Notes: generated from the letters alone by a model not told the origin. Positions 31,301-44,682 are shown, counted from the first letter of the stretch. The stretch: DNA of 64,000 nucleotides from Argyresthia goedartella (GCA_949825045.1 OX463820.1:5840501-5904500); one strand, 5' to 3'. Made by a program: numbers and translations.

Positions 31301-33295
31301 TTTGTTTATTTGCTGTTTCACAATCTACAAAAAAAAAATTAGATATCTTAAAGTGCCAATTACAAAACAGGGCTATCAATAAAAAAAACAGGACGACGTA
31401 AATAAACAAAAATAACACAAATCATGAATGTGGGGTGAGTGAGTGTACCAAGGTCTTGGGATCGGGTTTCGGGCTGGCTGCCCACTAAATAAATAACTAA
31501 ACCTTAATATACACAGTCTTGTTCTTCAAAGAGGAGCCCGTCTAGTAATTTGACTCTTAAATATTTAGAACGGGGCTATGAAGTGCAATTGTTAGAGATG
31601 TCACATAATGAAATCGGGTGATAATTAAGAAAATTGGTATGCCTTGCCACCACAATGCTGAGAGGGATTCTAATCTAGTACCAGAGTACCTACTTGTCGA
31701 GACGAATCAAATGAGCTCAAACTCGATAGGGTTGCGTCGTTTTGTTACAGAGTTCCCATGACCATCTTCTGGCTCCATCATCAGATCAGCTGCCTTTTCT
31801 CAAAACATTGTATAGTCATCCAATTTACATAAGCTTGCAAAATTTCACCTCAGACGGAAATCGGAAAGTGGGTCAAATTTGACCCGAAAGATTTGACACG
31901 AACATAAATGATACATGCATTTAACCTACATTGCAAGTCAAATAAAATCTTTTAAAATAGTGCCATCCCATCTTCACTTGGCTAATATGACTGTGAATGT
32001 GCTCTGAGAGTCTCTATGTGGAAATATGGCATCTTTGATACTGCAATGGATACGAATAGCATAATATATTTAGCGAGTCTTTACCCACTTTTTAGAAAGA
32101 TCGTAGACTGGGTTTATTGCAGGCAAGGTCGGTGGGATGTCTACTTTTTGTAGGACGAAATATGCGGGTACAGGAATGTCTCGCGTTGATAGTGCCTGAA
32201 AACTGTGAACATAAAATGGCGGAGAAATTTGGAGAATCACCGACTTTTGTTGGAAGTTATAGGACGGTGTTTCTGGTTTCCACAGCACACGTTACCCTGG
32301 TATTGGGCTAGAGGCAATGTGCATACACGTAAAGTAATTTAAACTATTTATTACTTTCATAATTTTTACAAATATCGAACTATTTTTGTTCAAAGCGAAT
32401 ACTTCACGTTATCAGTCATTCAAAAACTTTAAGCTGAAAACGACAGATAATCCTGCCATTCTAAGTCTAAATAGAACGTCAAGTCTATTTTAGTACACTT
32501 CAGCACACAAAAAGGTGGACCCTACCTTCCAAAGAGCATTAATCCCCTATTTGACGCAAGGGTATTACCGGAAGCTTGTTACATTGATTCGGAGCCGATA
32601 TTATAGGTTTAAGGACGACAGAATGAGATCTGTCAGGACACAAATGCTCCTGTCGATTGATCCTCCTGGCTATTGCCTATTTGTCTAGGGAAGGTGCCGC
32701 CTGTTTCTATGGAGACGTGGTCTTACCACAATTCTGACACGGTATTTTGCTTTGTTCCTCCAATAGATCGGAGATTTTCCATGTTCTTCATCGAATGCGA
32801 GGTACTGAAGTGTCTAACTTTGTGATGAAATGATATAATAGTATGAATTAATGATTCTCCCACGAGCCCTCTCCCTACGAAGACGAAAATGAAAGATAAA
32901 TAAAACATCAACTGTGCTCATCAACACAAAGACGTATTTTACAAAAGTCACCCGTATTTTGACGCCTGACAACTTTTGATAAATGACACCCGAACAGCTA
33001 TTATTACGGAGTTGAGTAGAATTGATTAAACTTTGGTGCAGGACTCCGTTTTCAATGAAAATTCTTCACATTATTAACTCTTCTTTCCTGACTTTTAATT
33101 TGCACAACCCAGTTTTGATTTAACTCAAGATTTGGGCGGTCTTTAATTCTACTGAGCGAAGGCGTTTAAGTTTATAGTTTTCTTAAAAATATAAACAACG
33201 AACAAATTAGATTAGTAGACATCTCAGACAGATGCAGGATACTCTATCAGTCCCGTTCACAAGCGGGGGGGACGTCATTATTAGATGTTCTCGTG
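31301..33295. other. Mostly featureless; one weak SINE-1 tail
   Basis: At 32270-32330 GGTTTCCACAGCACACG, CCTGGTATTGGGC and GGCAATGTGCATA resemble the SINE-1 3' region. The rest shows no gene or clear repeat. Confidence 0.35.
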
Positions 33296-33365
33296 ATGCC
33301 GTTTATTAGGAAACAGTTGCAGCAGCCGGTGCAGCTTCAACAACGTCTGTCACTCGTGCGGTTTT

Positions 33366-33400
33366 CGCGACGCCATCTTGTTCCCGCGCGGCAGCCATTT
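33366..33400 (+). promoter_or_regulatory. YY1/Pho-like sites in a CpG-rich patch
   Basis: GACGCCATCTTG (33369-33380), then a second related AGCCATTTTG at about 33393, within CG-rich sequence (CCCGCGCGGC). No gene start is visible. Confidence 0.3.
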
Positions 33401-33593
33401 TGTATAACGTTCCGTTTCCCGCGAATGCGAGATTAACGCTCGACGTTAATTACCCTGTCAAAACTTGACGTTTTGTTGGAAATCGTACCGAGTGTTTCGC
33501 TTTCAACCCCTCCACATGTTCATGCGATGTGCATTGGATAAATGTTGATGTCAAACTGATAATGATGATTAATAACCATCATCTCTCTTCCGT

Positions 33594-33974
33594 GTGAATC
33601 AACTAAGGGATTCATTTCAGACGCACCAATGTGTATACCACATCCTCCAGCTGAAAACGAAAAAGACCGACCCAATTACGAAACTATTCCTGAAATCAAA
33701 TAAGAAATACAGCATTCCTTACGCAATCGTACATCTTTACGCAAATAAAAGGGACCTCTCGAAAAGGACCTTTGAAGAGGCAAGACGGCAGCATATATCA
33801 AGAGCCCTCACAAATGAAATAGCTTTAGGGACAATTTCTCAAGACAGACAGGACAGGACTCTCCCAGGGCCACTTGAAAAGAATCCGCCGAGACGTAAGG
33901 GGCCGGCTGTAATCTTGGCGATTATTAAAATCATATATCTTGAGGAAACAGGGTTCGGATGGTATGCACCCTGA
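33594..33974 (+). CDS. Uncertain 126-codon frame without ATG
   Basis: Open from a GTG to a TGA with no methionine codon inside the frame. A TTCATTTCAG at 33612-33621 could be an acceptor. The peptide is basic (LQLKTKKTDPITKLFLKSNK, RRQHISRALTNEI) without recognisable domain. It could be a decayed element or chance. Confidence 0.12.
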   Translation: MNQLRDSFQTHQCVYHILQLKTKKTDPITKLFLKSNKKYSIPYAIVHLYANKRDLSKRTFEEARRQHISRALTNEIALGTISQDRQDRTLPGPLEKNPPRRKGPAVILAIIKIIYLEETGFGWYAP

Positions 33975-36900
33975 TTTCCTTGGAAGTTGGAGGGTGCATT
34001 CTGATACGTCAGTGCTGCGACGAATGGTTTTCTACATAGTCGCTCATTCACAGTAGCTCCTTCCATGATAGAAATATTTGTGTTAGGTAAAGTTTGGTTA
34101 ACTGTATCTACAGGTATGTAGAGTTAGCCAAACACCTGCTTATCTTGTACAATGTACAATGGCCCTTATCGTATCTTGTAGGCATCCCGCTACTAAATTT
34201 TATTGTCGTGTGGAATGAGTATTACCATTCACTATAATTTAGACTAATTAAAGGTCCTCTTGTTTAGCTGTCTGGATAGTGCACCTTTACGCCGTTTTTA
34301 AAACTAACGGTTCAATCATTATGAAATGTTCCAGTTGTTATGGCAGTGTTTACTAGCAAAATAATAAAGCTACTGTACAAAACGAACGGAGTACTTAAAT
34401 TTTCCTTTATTTTCTCTTGCACGTTTCTCCTCATTGCACTATCGAGAATTAAACCGTCCAGCAAGATGTCACGTAGTGGCGAGGCAAGCACGCAGAACAG
34501 CACAATATTATTCTTCTATGGCTATCACCCATCATAGCTCTTATGCTACGGTAATAAAAGCGGGTTTCTGATAAAAGGGATAGGTAACAGTTAGGTACGG
34601 CGAGGTACCTTCATTTCAGCCTCATTCTTGCGTCTCATTATCATTCATTCGCACCCATCCATTCATTCCGTGTTTGCGATAAAGACGGTGGCAGTTTGGC
34701 TGTGGATATTTTTTTCGTATCAAACTTTTTGCCGCGAACCTCTCCGCTCGGACGGTTCTTTTGTTTTTCTTCACAGTTTTCTTCTTAATTTGCAGTGTTC
34801 CGTATTTAAAGTTGCCAGTGTCTTGGGACGATTTGAAAGAGGTTTTAATATTGTTCATCAGACTGGTGGCATTTAATAAGTTGCCTCGTCTATTGCGCTC
34901 GCAAGCATGGAGGGAAATACCATGAATGTTACTTTGGTTATTTCTCTTTATACTTTTTTCCAACTTTCTAGGTTTTTCTGCAGATTTTACGGTTTAGTAT
35001 TATTATATATTAGTAGGCTTTTGTATTTGGTATCATTGTAAAATATGGGTGGTTGTGTAGGTTACAATAATATTTCTTGACATTACAAGCACACCAAACC
35101 ATAGCAATGTTTATCTCTGCAAAACACTCTGAACAATACAACCCTACACTACAGGGTGTTATTTATTAGATTTTCCGTCACAAAACTGCACAAAACAGGA
35201 TGTTATGAAATTAGAGGACGAGGAAGCGCAGACGTGCAATTAGTTTAGCGACATGTGTTTTGTTTTACGTAGTTATTTTATTTTTAAGAATAGCAGCTAT
35301 TCTACTTGGAGTTGCAATTTAATTTCTGTTAAAGCATACAAGAAATGGTCTACTTTTCCGCTCTTGAGATAAAATATGCGTCTCTTTTAATTAGATGTTT
35401 ATCTTAGTTTAAAATAAATTAATATTCCGCTTACTCCCAAATAAAATGGCAATATTAACGGGTTGTTTAGGTAATCCTTAGGTAATTTGATTGAACAATT
35501 GACTAGAATTAGTAAATATTCAGGTACGCATCGATAAGAACAAAATAATTTGCTCTAATAAAGAAATTCAATTTCGCTCATACTTAATCCACCACGTACG
35601 TCCAATGCGTCGAAGAGCCGATGCGTTCAAAATCCCGCCCAATTGCGGTCCGTATTGCTCGACCGCAAAAACGTTTCTGAACGCAATTCGTTAACTCTAG
35701 ACCACGCTTATCGTTTGCGCTCAGAAATCAGCTTTATTTCGTTTCGAAACAGTTTGTTTCGAAATTATGCGGTGTGCTGTATTTCCGAACTGCCTGGGGC
35801 GGATTTTGGGAGCAAAAAAGTGCATAGGGTGGCATAATTTGTCACTCAAGGGTGCCGCGGGGTGGGAAACTGGAAACGCAGTCTATCTTACTATGAAAAT
35901 GACGACATATTGTTGCAATTGTCATTGGAATTATACCCATCATCTACTGCTTCATTCGTTGCTTTTAGTTAGATAGAAAGGGTTTGTGATTTCGATGAAT
36001 CAAATTTGTAGGTACTCACTTATTTAAGTAATTGCTTGAGGGAATTTTACTCACGTCTCATAGGCGTATCGCAAGAATGATTATTGAGCTTCACAATAAA
36101 TCACTGACTAAATGTACAATTTAAAAAATAAACATTTAAAAAAAATAAAATAGAATGCAGCATTTCCTCATACAACATTTTTCCCAACTACTCAAAACTT
36201 TTACCACAACAAATCAATCTCCAAATAAAATGTCGCAGTCACACCGCCCGAACCGGGCGCTCGAGGAAGTGTCTGGCGAGTGCCAACGGATCCTAACCCG
36301 TACCGGGTTTGTTTTAATGCAATTGTTATGTAAATTTCCTGAATTAATCGCGACAGTTTATCCTACGTTCCTGCAGTAGAGGTTTACATGAGCGCAATAA
36401 AATTTCGTACACCATTTTAGACTGATGTATGCGAATTTGCGAGTGTGGGTTGGGCTTTATTTTAATTGGAGCACGCTCTTTATACACAAGTTTTATGTCT
36501 AATTTAGTATTTGTTAAAAAAAAGCATACAGACAATTTAATTAATAAAATCCGAGGTGAGTCAAAAACTGTTCGTGCCGGTAGTTTATTAAATTTTGTCT
36601 GGAGAAGTTTTGTGTTAGATTGGATCTATGTGCAGGATATTTAATTGTTAGTCCGTTTAATCTCACATTTTTGGTTCAAACAGCTTTGGTAAATATTCGG
36701 AAAAGAACTTAAACAACTAACCATTCAAGCCGAGAGTGGCAACTGCTAACACCACACTTCCAAACGATGTCACATCATAACAGGACCATAGCATCTCATC
36801 TTCTAAACTTGCAGAACCGCCGAATACCCTCAATGCAGAGTTAAGGGGGCTCTCCCAGTGAGTGGTTAAGTGGGCAATTGTCCGCCGCGGGTGGTCGGCA

Positions 36901-37380
36901 ATAGTCGATATTGACAGAAAATTGTCCGCCACGTCCGCACGACAAATGGGTAATGGACCCTTAACGAAGTCGGAGGAAGTGTAGCGTGGTTATTATCTGG
37001 GAATTCCGCTTTTGTCTGCAGTTTTTTTTACAGATGTTAAGCAAGGGCTCGAAGTCGAAAAAGTCTATTTTCATTTAGGGAGTTTCCGGACCGTGTAAAT
37101 TGTGTATTGGTATTTCAGTAACAGTTGGTTAATCTGTCTATTTTAACAAAAACTGCTGAATGTTTTTTCGTTGTTTGTCGAGATTTTATTTAATTTCTAA
37201 TTAGAAACAGTCCATCTCGTAATAACTTTCAGTTATGAGTAAAGTAAGAACGTAGCTCCGCGTTTCTTCATTCCAAAGTAATGTTCACCATTGAATTTGG
37301 ACTCACAAGAGTTCTCATTATCGAAAATGAAAAAATATTTTCTATAATTTCGAAATATCCTTCCAACATTTCCTAAAACG
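33975..37380. other. No recognised feature
   Basis: About 3.4 kb without an identifiable gene or multi-copy repeat. Frames at 34622-34963 (minus, 113 codons) and 36717-36932 (minus, GTG start) have no motif. It is the longest repeat-poor part of the window, which could mean constraint or simply old decayed sequence. Confidence 0.4.
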
Positions 37381-37386
37381 CGGAGG

Positions 37387-37470
37387 GGGCCCGTTCTTTA
37401 TTGCTCACGAGTCGTTGTCAAATGCAAATCAGGGGCCCGTCTCTTGCAGGGCCCGTGGCATCCGGGGCCC
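37387..37470. repeat. Four GGGCCC palindromes in 84 bp
   Basis: GGGCCC at 37387, 37433, 37449 and 37465, three of them followed by GT. At local base composition well under one is expected. Confidence 0.5.
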
Positions 37471-37984
37471 TGAAATATAGGCCTAATAAACAGCAATAAG
37501 AAGTCGGGCGACGTCGCCATCTGACGGTTTGATGACCGAATTTTCAAATGTAAATTATTTTCCAATCTTTATTTGCGTTCTTTCCAGGTAAATACCAACT
37601 ATTCACAGCAGACATGGCTCTGAAAGCCTGACAACCTACAAATGTAAGTAAAGTGCCCTATAACGTAGTGTAGATAAACCGGATTTCATATGCGATGGCA
37701 AATTGGCAACGTAGCATCTCATCCGCTCATCCGCTTCGGTCTAGAATTTAAGATTATGGAGCACAGCAGACTGACAATAAACGGAAGATTGATTGTCTTT
37801 TCGGTTTTGAAGCAATAGGTTATGCTTTTTCATAAAATTGGGGATACCAAAAGTTGGTATTTGTAAAGCTGTTCTATTTTCTGAAAGAGTAAAGAATGCA
37901 TAACTTATTTATCATCTGGTCTATTCTATCCACTTACACAAAGCCAATGGATCTAAACAAGCAAGCCAACGTTACATAAAGTAG

Positions 37985-38430
37985 TTTGTTTATTTATTTA
38001 TTTTGGTTCACCAACAGATGATACAAAACATAATTAATTCTACAACATACTTTGTAGATGTTTCCACTCACAGTTAAATATAGCATGCTTATGTATAACA
38101 TTACCTTGCTAGACATAAGATTAAGATTTTAATAATAAATATAATAATAAAAGAATTAAATATACAATAAACAGTAGCCTGATCAAGTAACTTTAGTTGA
38201 ATTAGAATCGAGTTTAGATTTAAATGAGTTCAGTCTATCATTGAATTCATAAAAGTCTATTTTTTTACTCTTGTGCATTGAATTGCACAGGCGTAAAATT
38301 CTAGTAGTGTGATCGTTGAAACTAAAATTTATGAGGTAACAGAAAAATCTCTTTTGGACTTTTTCTATAGTAGCCCTGAACTTAGAAGGTATGAGTCCCA
38401 ACTCGGCAGCACTGCTGCGAAGCACTCTAG
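37985..38430 (-). pseudogene. LINE reverse transcriptase fragment and 3' end, minus
   Basis: A minus frame (38425-38183) includes ELGLIPSKFRATIEKVQKRF, the conserved IEKVQKRF block near the C-terminal part of Jockey/CR1-like RTs. The sequence then runs to an AATAAATAAATAAAC-type end near 37985. The expected segment between is largely missing. Confidence 0.6.
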
Positions 38431-38754
38431 TCCTACAATAACGTACCTTTTCTCAAATTGCAATGAAATGTCGTCATTACGTGTAATGCATCTCGAGAGA
38501 AGTGTAAAGGAATTTCAAAAAAAATTGCAGGCAGGCCGGGAAGTATTTTTTTATATATTTTTATAATTCGAATGTGCTATTATTAATCGTATTTATATAA
38601 TACCTGCAATGAAATATATTTTCCGATAAGATTGGGAGAGTCCAGTTTTCACCGATATATAAACCAATAGAACAAAATTGCTAAGAAAAGGGTCATACCA
38701 ATAATCCCTTGTATGGGTACTTCTTTTAATTCTTAAAAACCGGTATGTTTCATT

Positions 38755-38921
38755 ATTTGTTGTTATAGCGGCAATAGAAATACACCATCTGTGAAAATTT
38801 CAGGTCTCTTTCTATTTCGGTTGATCCGATAGAGTCCGGTGACGGACGGACGGACGGACGGACAGCGGATGCTTAGTAATAGGGTCCCGTTTGGCACCCT
38901 TCGGGTATGGAACCCTAGAAA
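38755..38921 (-). repeat. GGGTTCCGTACC repeat, minus, truncated
   Basis: Minus reads AGGGTTCCATACCCGAAGGG, GGGACCCTATTACTAAGC, five copies of GTCC, and the CTGAAATTTTCACAGATGG block before it stops. Confidence 0.75.
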
Positions 38922-39109
38922 AATAAAAATAGGTGGGAGAGTGCGAAAGTTTTATTTCGTTGAAATTTCAACGCGCTGATTTTCATAGTTAAGTTAATTA
39001 CGAAAGTTAAACAACGCTTGAAATACAACGGATGCATCTAGTGACAGCGATTGTATAGACTCGTTGACGCCTGCCAAGTTACAAGAGGCTGCAAACTCGC
39101 TCGTAAGAA

Positions 39110-39190
39110 AATGTTCATATTCATATTCATATTCTTTATTGCACAGAAACCTTAATAGTAAGATAACAAAACATTTTATGAGCAAAGGCG
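39110..39190 (-). mobile_element. LINE 3' terminus with (GAATAT)n tail, minus
   Basis: Minus reads GTGCAATAAAGAATATGAAT followed by further GAATAT units, a short-motif tail as in other LINE ends here. Confidence 0.5.
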
Positions 39191-39990
39191 ATGTAAATGT
39201 ATTATAAGAATAGATTTTTTATCACACCTGCTCTGAAAATACATACTAATTATACCAATTAGAGGGAAGAAACGCCTTTATCCCGCCCTTCAAATCCTTC
39301 CGACCCAAGGGTGGGAAGTATGTATGAAATTCCATTACATACCCGGTTTTTTTTTAAATTTGTCAGCAGTCATACTGCAAAGAGACTTTAACTGTCGACT
39401 AATTAAATTTCAAGTAAATTGTTACTGACCACAAACAGTTTTTTTTTTACCAGTTACCAACCTCCTTGGTGCATACAGAAAATTAAAAACGAAATTATTT
39501 TTGTATATAAAACGCGCGGAATCACGGAAGAAGTGGCTGCATGACCATAGGATCTTAGCCTACTCCAGAAACGGGCGAATAAAAAAAGGAAAAGCCCGCG
39601 CATTTTCGCAAAAACTTCGATTGATTTAGCATTTATCTTTGTGTTTTTTGTAAAATATGGATGCATTTATGTCTATAATTTTCCTCGTAGGTGTAATAAA
39701 AAGCACTATACATACCTCAGGATAAAGTACAGTTCCATACCTCAAATGGTTTGCGCCCCTCGCAAGCTCGTGGCGCAAATGCCATAATCTCCGTATGGAA
39801 CTGTCACTTTCTTCCCTTTGAAGTAATGTACTATTGATTTAATATAGTAGTCGTGAAAAGCACTATGTAATGTCGCGAAAAGTGTAATAGGTGGACTCGT
39901 AGTCGCGGGTTACCTTTGTCTAAGAGTAGACGTGTTCGTCGTCTCAAACTCTCACGTTCACCTTTTGTTTACTTTCCAGCCTCTAGATCA
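39191..39990. other. No recognised feature
   Basis: At 39732-39800 CAGTTCCATA...GTATGGAACTG form a short inverted pair. Otherwise nothing supported. Confidence 0.35.
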
Positions 39991-39996
39991 ATATAT

Positions 39997-40560
39997 TGGG
40001 CTTATCTATGAAATTGGCGAAACTTTCTTACAGATTCAGGAGTTCATAATTCGTGTAATTCAATAGCTATTTCCAATTTTTTGTTATTGTTTTAAAGTTA
40101 ATTTCAAAGTTTTACATCTTTATATTAAATTATCTATTAATTTTCAGTTTGATAACTAAAATGTTATCTTCAAAATCAGTGCCTCCTAAATGTCATTCAT
40201 TTTCATGATAAGATTCGAAATACTTTTTTAAAGTTGACTCTTTTCAAAAATTAAATCGATTTTGATATGAGCTAAATTTTGTCTAATTCCTACACACAAA
40301 GTTTTATAAAACTAGATTTGTCATTCCAAAAAAAAAACAAAAATTTTGTACTGAAAATTGAGTTTCCTTCAATTTCTCCGTGTACATAACATAGCGTCAC
40401 GCAGTTTCCCATACGGGGTGGCAGAAGCACGATTGTGTGCCCACTTTGAGCCAGTTAGTTATTCAATAGGTACTACATTTTGCGTGACAGGGGGCTAGCC
40501 CATCGCCGCAGCTACATACAAAACGCTAATTTCAAAAACCTAATATTATATCTCCGTACA
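39997..40560 (+). repeat. CAGTTTGATAACTAA repeat, copy 2 (interrupted)
   Basis: Matches copies at 11841 and 44683. It is split by the 40387-40515 repeat and resumes with CATACAAAACGCTAATTTC and ACCTAATA. Confidence 0.78.
40387..40515 (+). repeat. GTGGCAG-type repeat, best copy, nested
   Basis: Runs from ACATAGCGTCACGC through TTTCCCATACGGGGTGGC and GCGTGACAGGGGGCTAGCCC to CATCGCCGCAGC. TACATA on each side may be a target duplication made when it entered the surrounding repeat. Confidence 0.72.
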
Positions 40561-40647
40561 TTTATGGTTCGCGCATCGTAGCAATGCACCGGCAGCATTG
40601 CTACGCTCCTCTACCGACCAGGTAGTGACGCGTGCGTGACAGAGATA

Positions 40648-41085
40648 GACATAATAGTAGTTTATGTGACTGCTACATAATGGAGGGAACTTGTTTCATA
40701 ATAATATCACTCGAGAGTTTTAATGCCTAATTATGTACAGTTACATACACAAGTTTATCTACACACATATCATAAGCTCTCTATGATGTGTACAGGAACC
40801 GCATGTTTGACCGGCATTGTGGCTCTGCAGTTGTTTAGCTTGTTCTGTAGTACCAACTTCACGCAGGCGGGCGTCGGAGTTCGAAATTTGAATGTCAGTA
40901 CCAACTTCACAGAGAAACTAGGGGCGGCACGCAGGCGGGCGTCGGCGTTCGAAATTTGAATGTCATAATATGTAGAAAAATTACACATTATGGTCATAAT
41001 GGTCAATGGTCAATTACGCTGATCGTAACGTGCGGTTTTTGTACGCAGTAAAGAGGGTTTCTGATACGTGTGTAGATAAAATATT
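40648..41085 (+). repeat. CTGCTACATAATGG repeat, copy 3
   Basis: Very close to copy 1, but lacking the GGCATTAATACTCGAGAG segment and part of the 3' region. It includes a 78-codon frame (40723-40959) parallel to 6379-6615. Confidence 0.78.
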
Positions 41086-43145
41086 GAAGAAGTTCAGTAT
41101 TTTGAACATAGTGGGAGTTTACATCTGCAGTCTCATGGTTTGTTTTCTCTGCCGCGCTTGCTCCATACCCATTTGCTGGAATAATGGTTTCCTTTTCCTT
41201 TGGTTCAGTATTTAGCCCGCGACCATTTCTTCGTCATTATAATGCTAATAAGCCTCAAAAGTTGGGAATTCGCGTACACTTCACAGAGGTTTAAACGTTA
41301 TTGTTATTGTTTTCCTTCCTTTAAATTACAATACAAATGAAAAGGCTCCGGAATAAAGGCGGGGGCGATTCTGGTAATTAATTCGTGAAAACAAATATTT
41401 CGCTTTCTCTGTTGCTTGTTGTTCACTTTGAAAATGTCTCAAATGAATAACAAAGCAATCGTATTATTTCAACATCTCCAACTTTTCTTTAAACATATTC
41501 TCTTCATTGTCTGTATTGAAGAAACTGTCCCGAAAACTTCGCGGCATTTCTTAAATGATTGCAGGAACCTAATGTATTACAAAATACTAAACAGGATTTA
41601 GTATTATAGGTTACATGGCCTAGTATTTTTTTAAATCAATTAGCTTTTACCTGTTTTTTTTAGCTTTTTTCTTTTGTTCAAAACACCAAGTAGGCTATGT
41701 ATGCGACATACGAAGGACTTTACCGGTCGAATTATCCACGCGTCTGTGGGTAGATCAAAAAATGGCCAACGATTTTGAACTTCATTGCATGATAATAACG
41801 CTCAAAGCCTATGAAAAATAATCAATCATCTGTTGATGGCCCCACAGCTGAGTGGATAATACAATTTGCCTGCGACATGAGCCCCAAAAGGTGCCTCCAA
41901 GGGCATCAACCCTGCAACTGCAGGTTGTTACAATTTGCACCCTTCCCTTTGTTTGTGCAAAGCACTAAAACGCCCCCTCCCTAATGAAAACCTGCGGGAA
42001 ATTTTGGAAAACTCGAAATAATAGAGGGTGCGCCCAAACCGTTTATGTGGCATACAGGATGTTCGGTGTTTTGAATAGATTACTAGAATAATAGTAGGGG
42101 AATGAAACTAACACTCCAATCAGTACTCGTGTGCCTTGCGGGATCTATGTTACATGAGTCAGGCGTGACTCACTTGTCAAGGAACATATGAAACATACAT
42201 GTGAACTTTAAACACAGCAATATTTCGTTGTTCTTAAAATACCGCACGAGTATCACGGTTTGGGTAAAAAAAATAATACATAAATACATTAGTTAACCTG
42301 TAGTATTCCTGACTTTAAAACGGGTGGACGGGTGCTCTTGGGGGGACTGGTCCAGTCTGGTTTCTCATAAGTTATGTTCATTATTGCTTTTGTTTGTTCT
42401 TATTTATTTCTTTTGTAAAATTGTTATTTTGAGATATCTTTTTGTCACTTATAGACACGATGTTATAATATTGTCATAAGATAAGATTAGTTTTATTTTG
42501 TACATTGAAGCATAAAAAAAAATACATTCCCTTAGAGTTTCTTGGTGCTATCTTCTCTGACGACAGTATTTCCGAATCACTGGTAGAGGTAATGGAGTTT
42601 CCTATTCCTGTGCGAGATTCAACCACTTTATCATTACTCATTAGTTTAGTTGATCATATTTGATTTATTTTCCTCCATGTATAAGTGTCAGACTTGTATA
42701 AGTGCATTATTTTTGCCTATTAATAATAAAATATTTGCGTTTCAGTTTGAATTACGACGCTATCAAATCCCAGCATCCTGTATAACCTCTAGATACCTAC
42801 CGAAATAAATTCAAAACGCACAGCCACCGCCGCCGGTGCACGGACGCGCTCAAATTGGGCGAATTTAAACTTATGCAGATTCCCGACAGATGTCGTCCCC
42901 TCCGATTATCGTATGCAGATTAAATGGAAAAACCCTCCCGGGCTAGCTGGCTAGGTCTCTACCTGGGGCCTGTGATACCCCGGACGTGTTTTACGGGTTA
43001 CCTTTGTCGGTTCCGTTTGAATAAACATGTTAGAATTTGCATTCACGAATGCAATTATTGGGTTTTTAGGTTAGTTAAGGTAGATCTTATACTATTATGT
43101 GCTGGTGAAGCCTTATTTGTGCGCTAGACACAAGTTGACTACGTA
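41086..43145. other. No recognised feature
   Basis: About 2 kb of spacer with short frames only. A CG-richer stretch at 42820-42990 has no coding or repeat signature I can support. Confidence 0.4.
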
Positions 43146-43159
43146 AAAAAACTAAAAAC

Positions 43160-43366
43160 GGCGGCCTCTGTGGCGCAGCGGTTGGGGCTCTGCCTACCAT
43201 GCGAGAAGTCCCGGGTTCGATCCCCGGCTGGGGGTAAAGAAAAAAAAATCCTAGGTCTTGGATGTTATATGTGTATGACGTCGCCGTTTTTGGTTCCCAC
43301 GACAATGGTCATCTTAGTGTGGGGCCAAAAAGCAATGTATGTGCCTGTATGTAAATGTTTATGTTT
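43160..43366 (+). mobile_element. tRNA-derived SINE-1 with perfect 13-bp target duplication
   Basis: The head has A box TGGCGCAGCGG (43171-43181) and B box GGTTCGATCC (43214-43223), then an A-run, GGTCTTGGATG and a body ending ATGTTT. AAAAACTAAAAAC occurs exactly at 43147-43159 and 43367-43379, so the ends are defined. Length 207 bp. The intact boxes mean the internal Pol III promoter may still work. Confidence 0.93.
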
Positions 43367-43379
43367 AAAAACTAAAAAC

Positions 43380-44550
43380 AAACGGTGTAGTTTTGACTAC
43401 GAGTATAGAATACGAGGGAAGAGTTGCTCACTTCTGCAGGAAACACTATAGGATCCCACAGCACGGTCCCGTGGGTAGTGCTTACGAGCAGCAAATCAAC
43501 ACAAAGGTTCTCTGATGAGGACCTGTTCAAATAAAGTGAAATCTGTAACATGACATTGGCGAAATTAACCTAGTCATTAGACCGCCATTAAATAAGAAAT
43601 GGAATTGAATACTTCAATAAATACAATATATTTTATAAATGTATTTCTTTGAAATAATTTCAAAAAGTAAGGATTAAATATGTTTCACACTTACGAGTAG
43701 CCGAATAAACTACCTCCTAAGTCACTTTACTATCTCGACTCTTAAAAGTTATCGTTTGAAACTTAAATCCTCACGTCACTCGCAAAGTAAACCGCTGAGC
43801 GTATTTAAGTATGTAAACATGTCATAAAACCATATCTACCATCAACACACCGAAACTTTGTTATCCTTGGAGTAAACATGAATAACTTATAAGTAAGAAG
43901 CTAAACACCGCATAGGTACGTTAAACAAACATACAAAGCTTGCATTCACTCTTCTTACGCATATTTACAATATTCAGCTTTTTTTTTTCTCTAATTGTCG
44001 TTCCTGACTTTAAATGGTACGTAGGCTAGATTTCACTGTATATTTATTTTACCTTTGTCCGTTAGTGTTTCTATTTTTATTGAGCAGAAACGAAAGTTAA
44101 ATCTGACATTAAATACTATACTGAAAAAGGCTTGTATGCGAACAGAAGTGAATATTAAGGTCTGTCCTCTTCTAACAAATAAGTCTTCATAAACAGACAT
44201 GCGCATACAAACCCCATCCTACATTATCTGTGATGCGATGTTTTGTGTACCTACCTCTATAATACCTGCCTACCGTCTCATCATTTATTTAAGGCCTTCT
44301 CAAAACTTCCACCCCTAATTTGGGTAATTATTTGCCAAGGGAATCTGCTACTCAAATATGCTTCCTTTGATGGTTCGGAGAGTCAAATTTCAAGTGCTAG
44401 GATATAATGAGGCGGGAAAGATGCTTATGGGGTGTGTGGTGCTGTATCCATTTTGCCTGTATCAATATGAAAGGCAGGTTTAAGCTACGAGTAGCAGTAT
44501 CGATGTGCAAAGCGAAGCTGTGATTTTTAACAATATGACATAACATTTAT
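43380..44550. other. No recognised feature
   Basis: Spacer with no supported gene or repeat. Confidence 0.4.
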
Positions 44551-44554
44551 GTAT

Positions 44555-44655
44555 ATTTACAGGGGCATACATTGCTTCTGGCCCACACTAGGATACCCTA
44601 TGTCGTGGTAACCAGAAATAGCGACTTCACAAACATATTAACTTCCAAAACCTGT
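44555..44655 (-). mobile_element. SINE-1 3' part, minus
   Basis: Minus carries GTTTTGGAAG, CGCTATTTCTGG, CATAGGGTATCCTAGTGTGG and GCCAGAAGCAATGTATGCC, matching the body and tail of SINE-1 without the tRNA head. Confidence 0.7.
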
Positions 44656-44682
44656 TTTTTTTAAGTGACGCACAGGTACAAT

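Noticed and set aside
34622..34963. 113-codon minus frame
   Set aside because: Basic, low-complexity composition (runs of Lys, Arg, Asn) without a domain; overlapped by an 82-codon plus frame.
36717..36932. 71-codon minus frame with diverse composition
   Set aside because: Starts at GTG, has no ATG upstream in frame and no splice sites or family motif that I can support.
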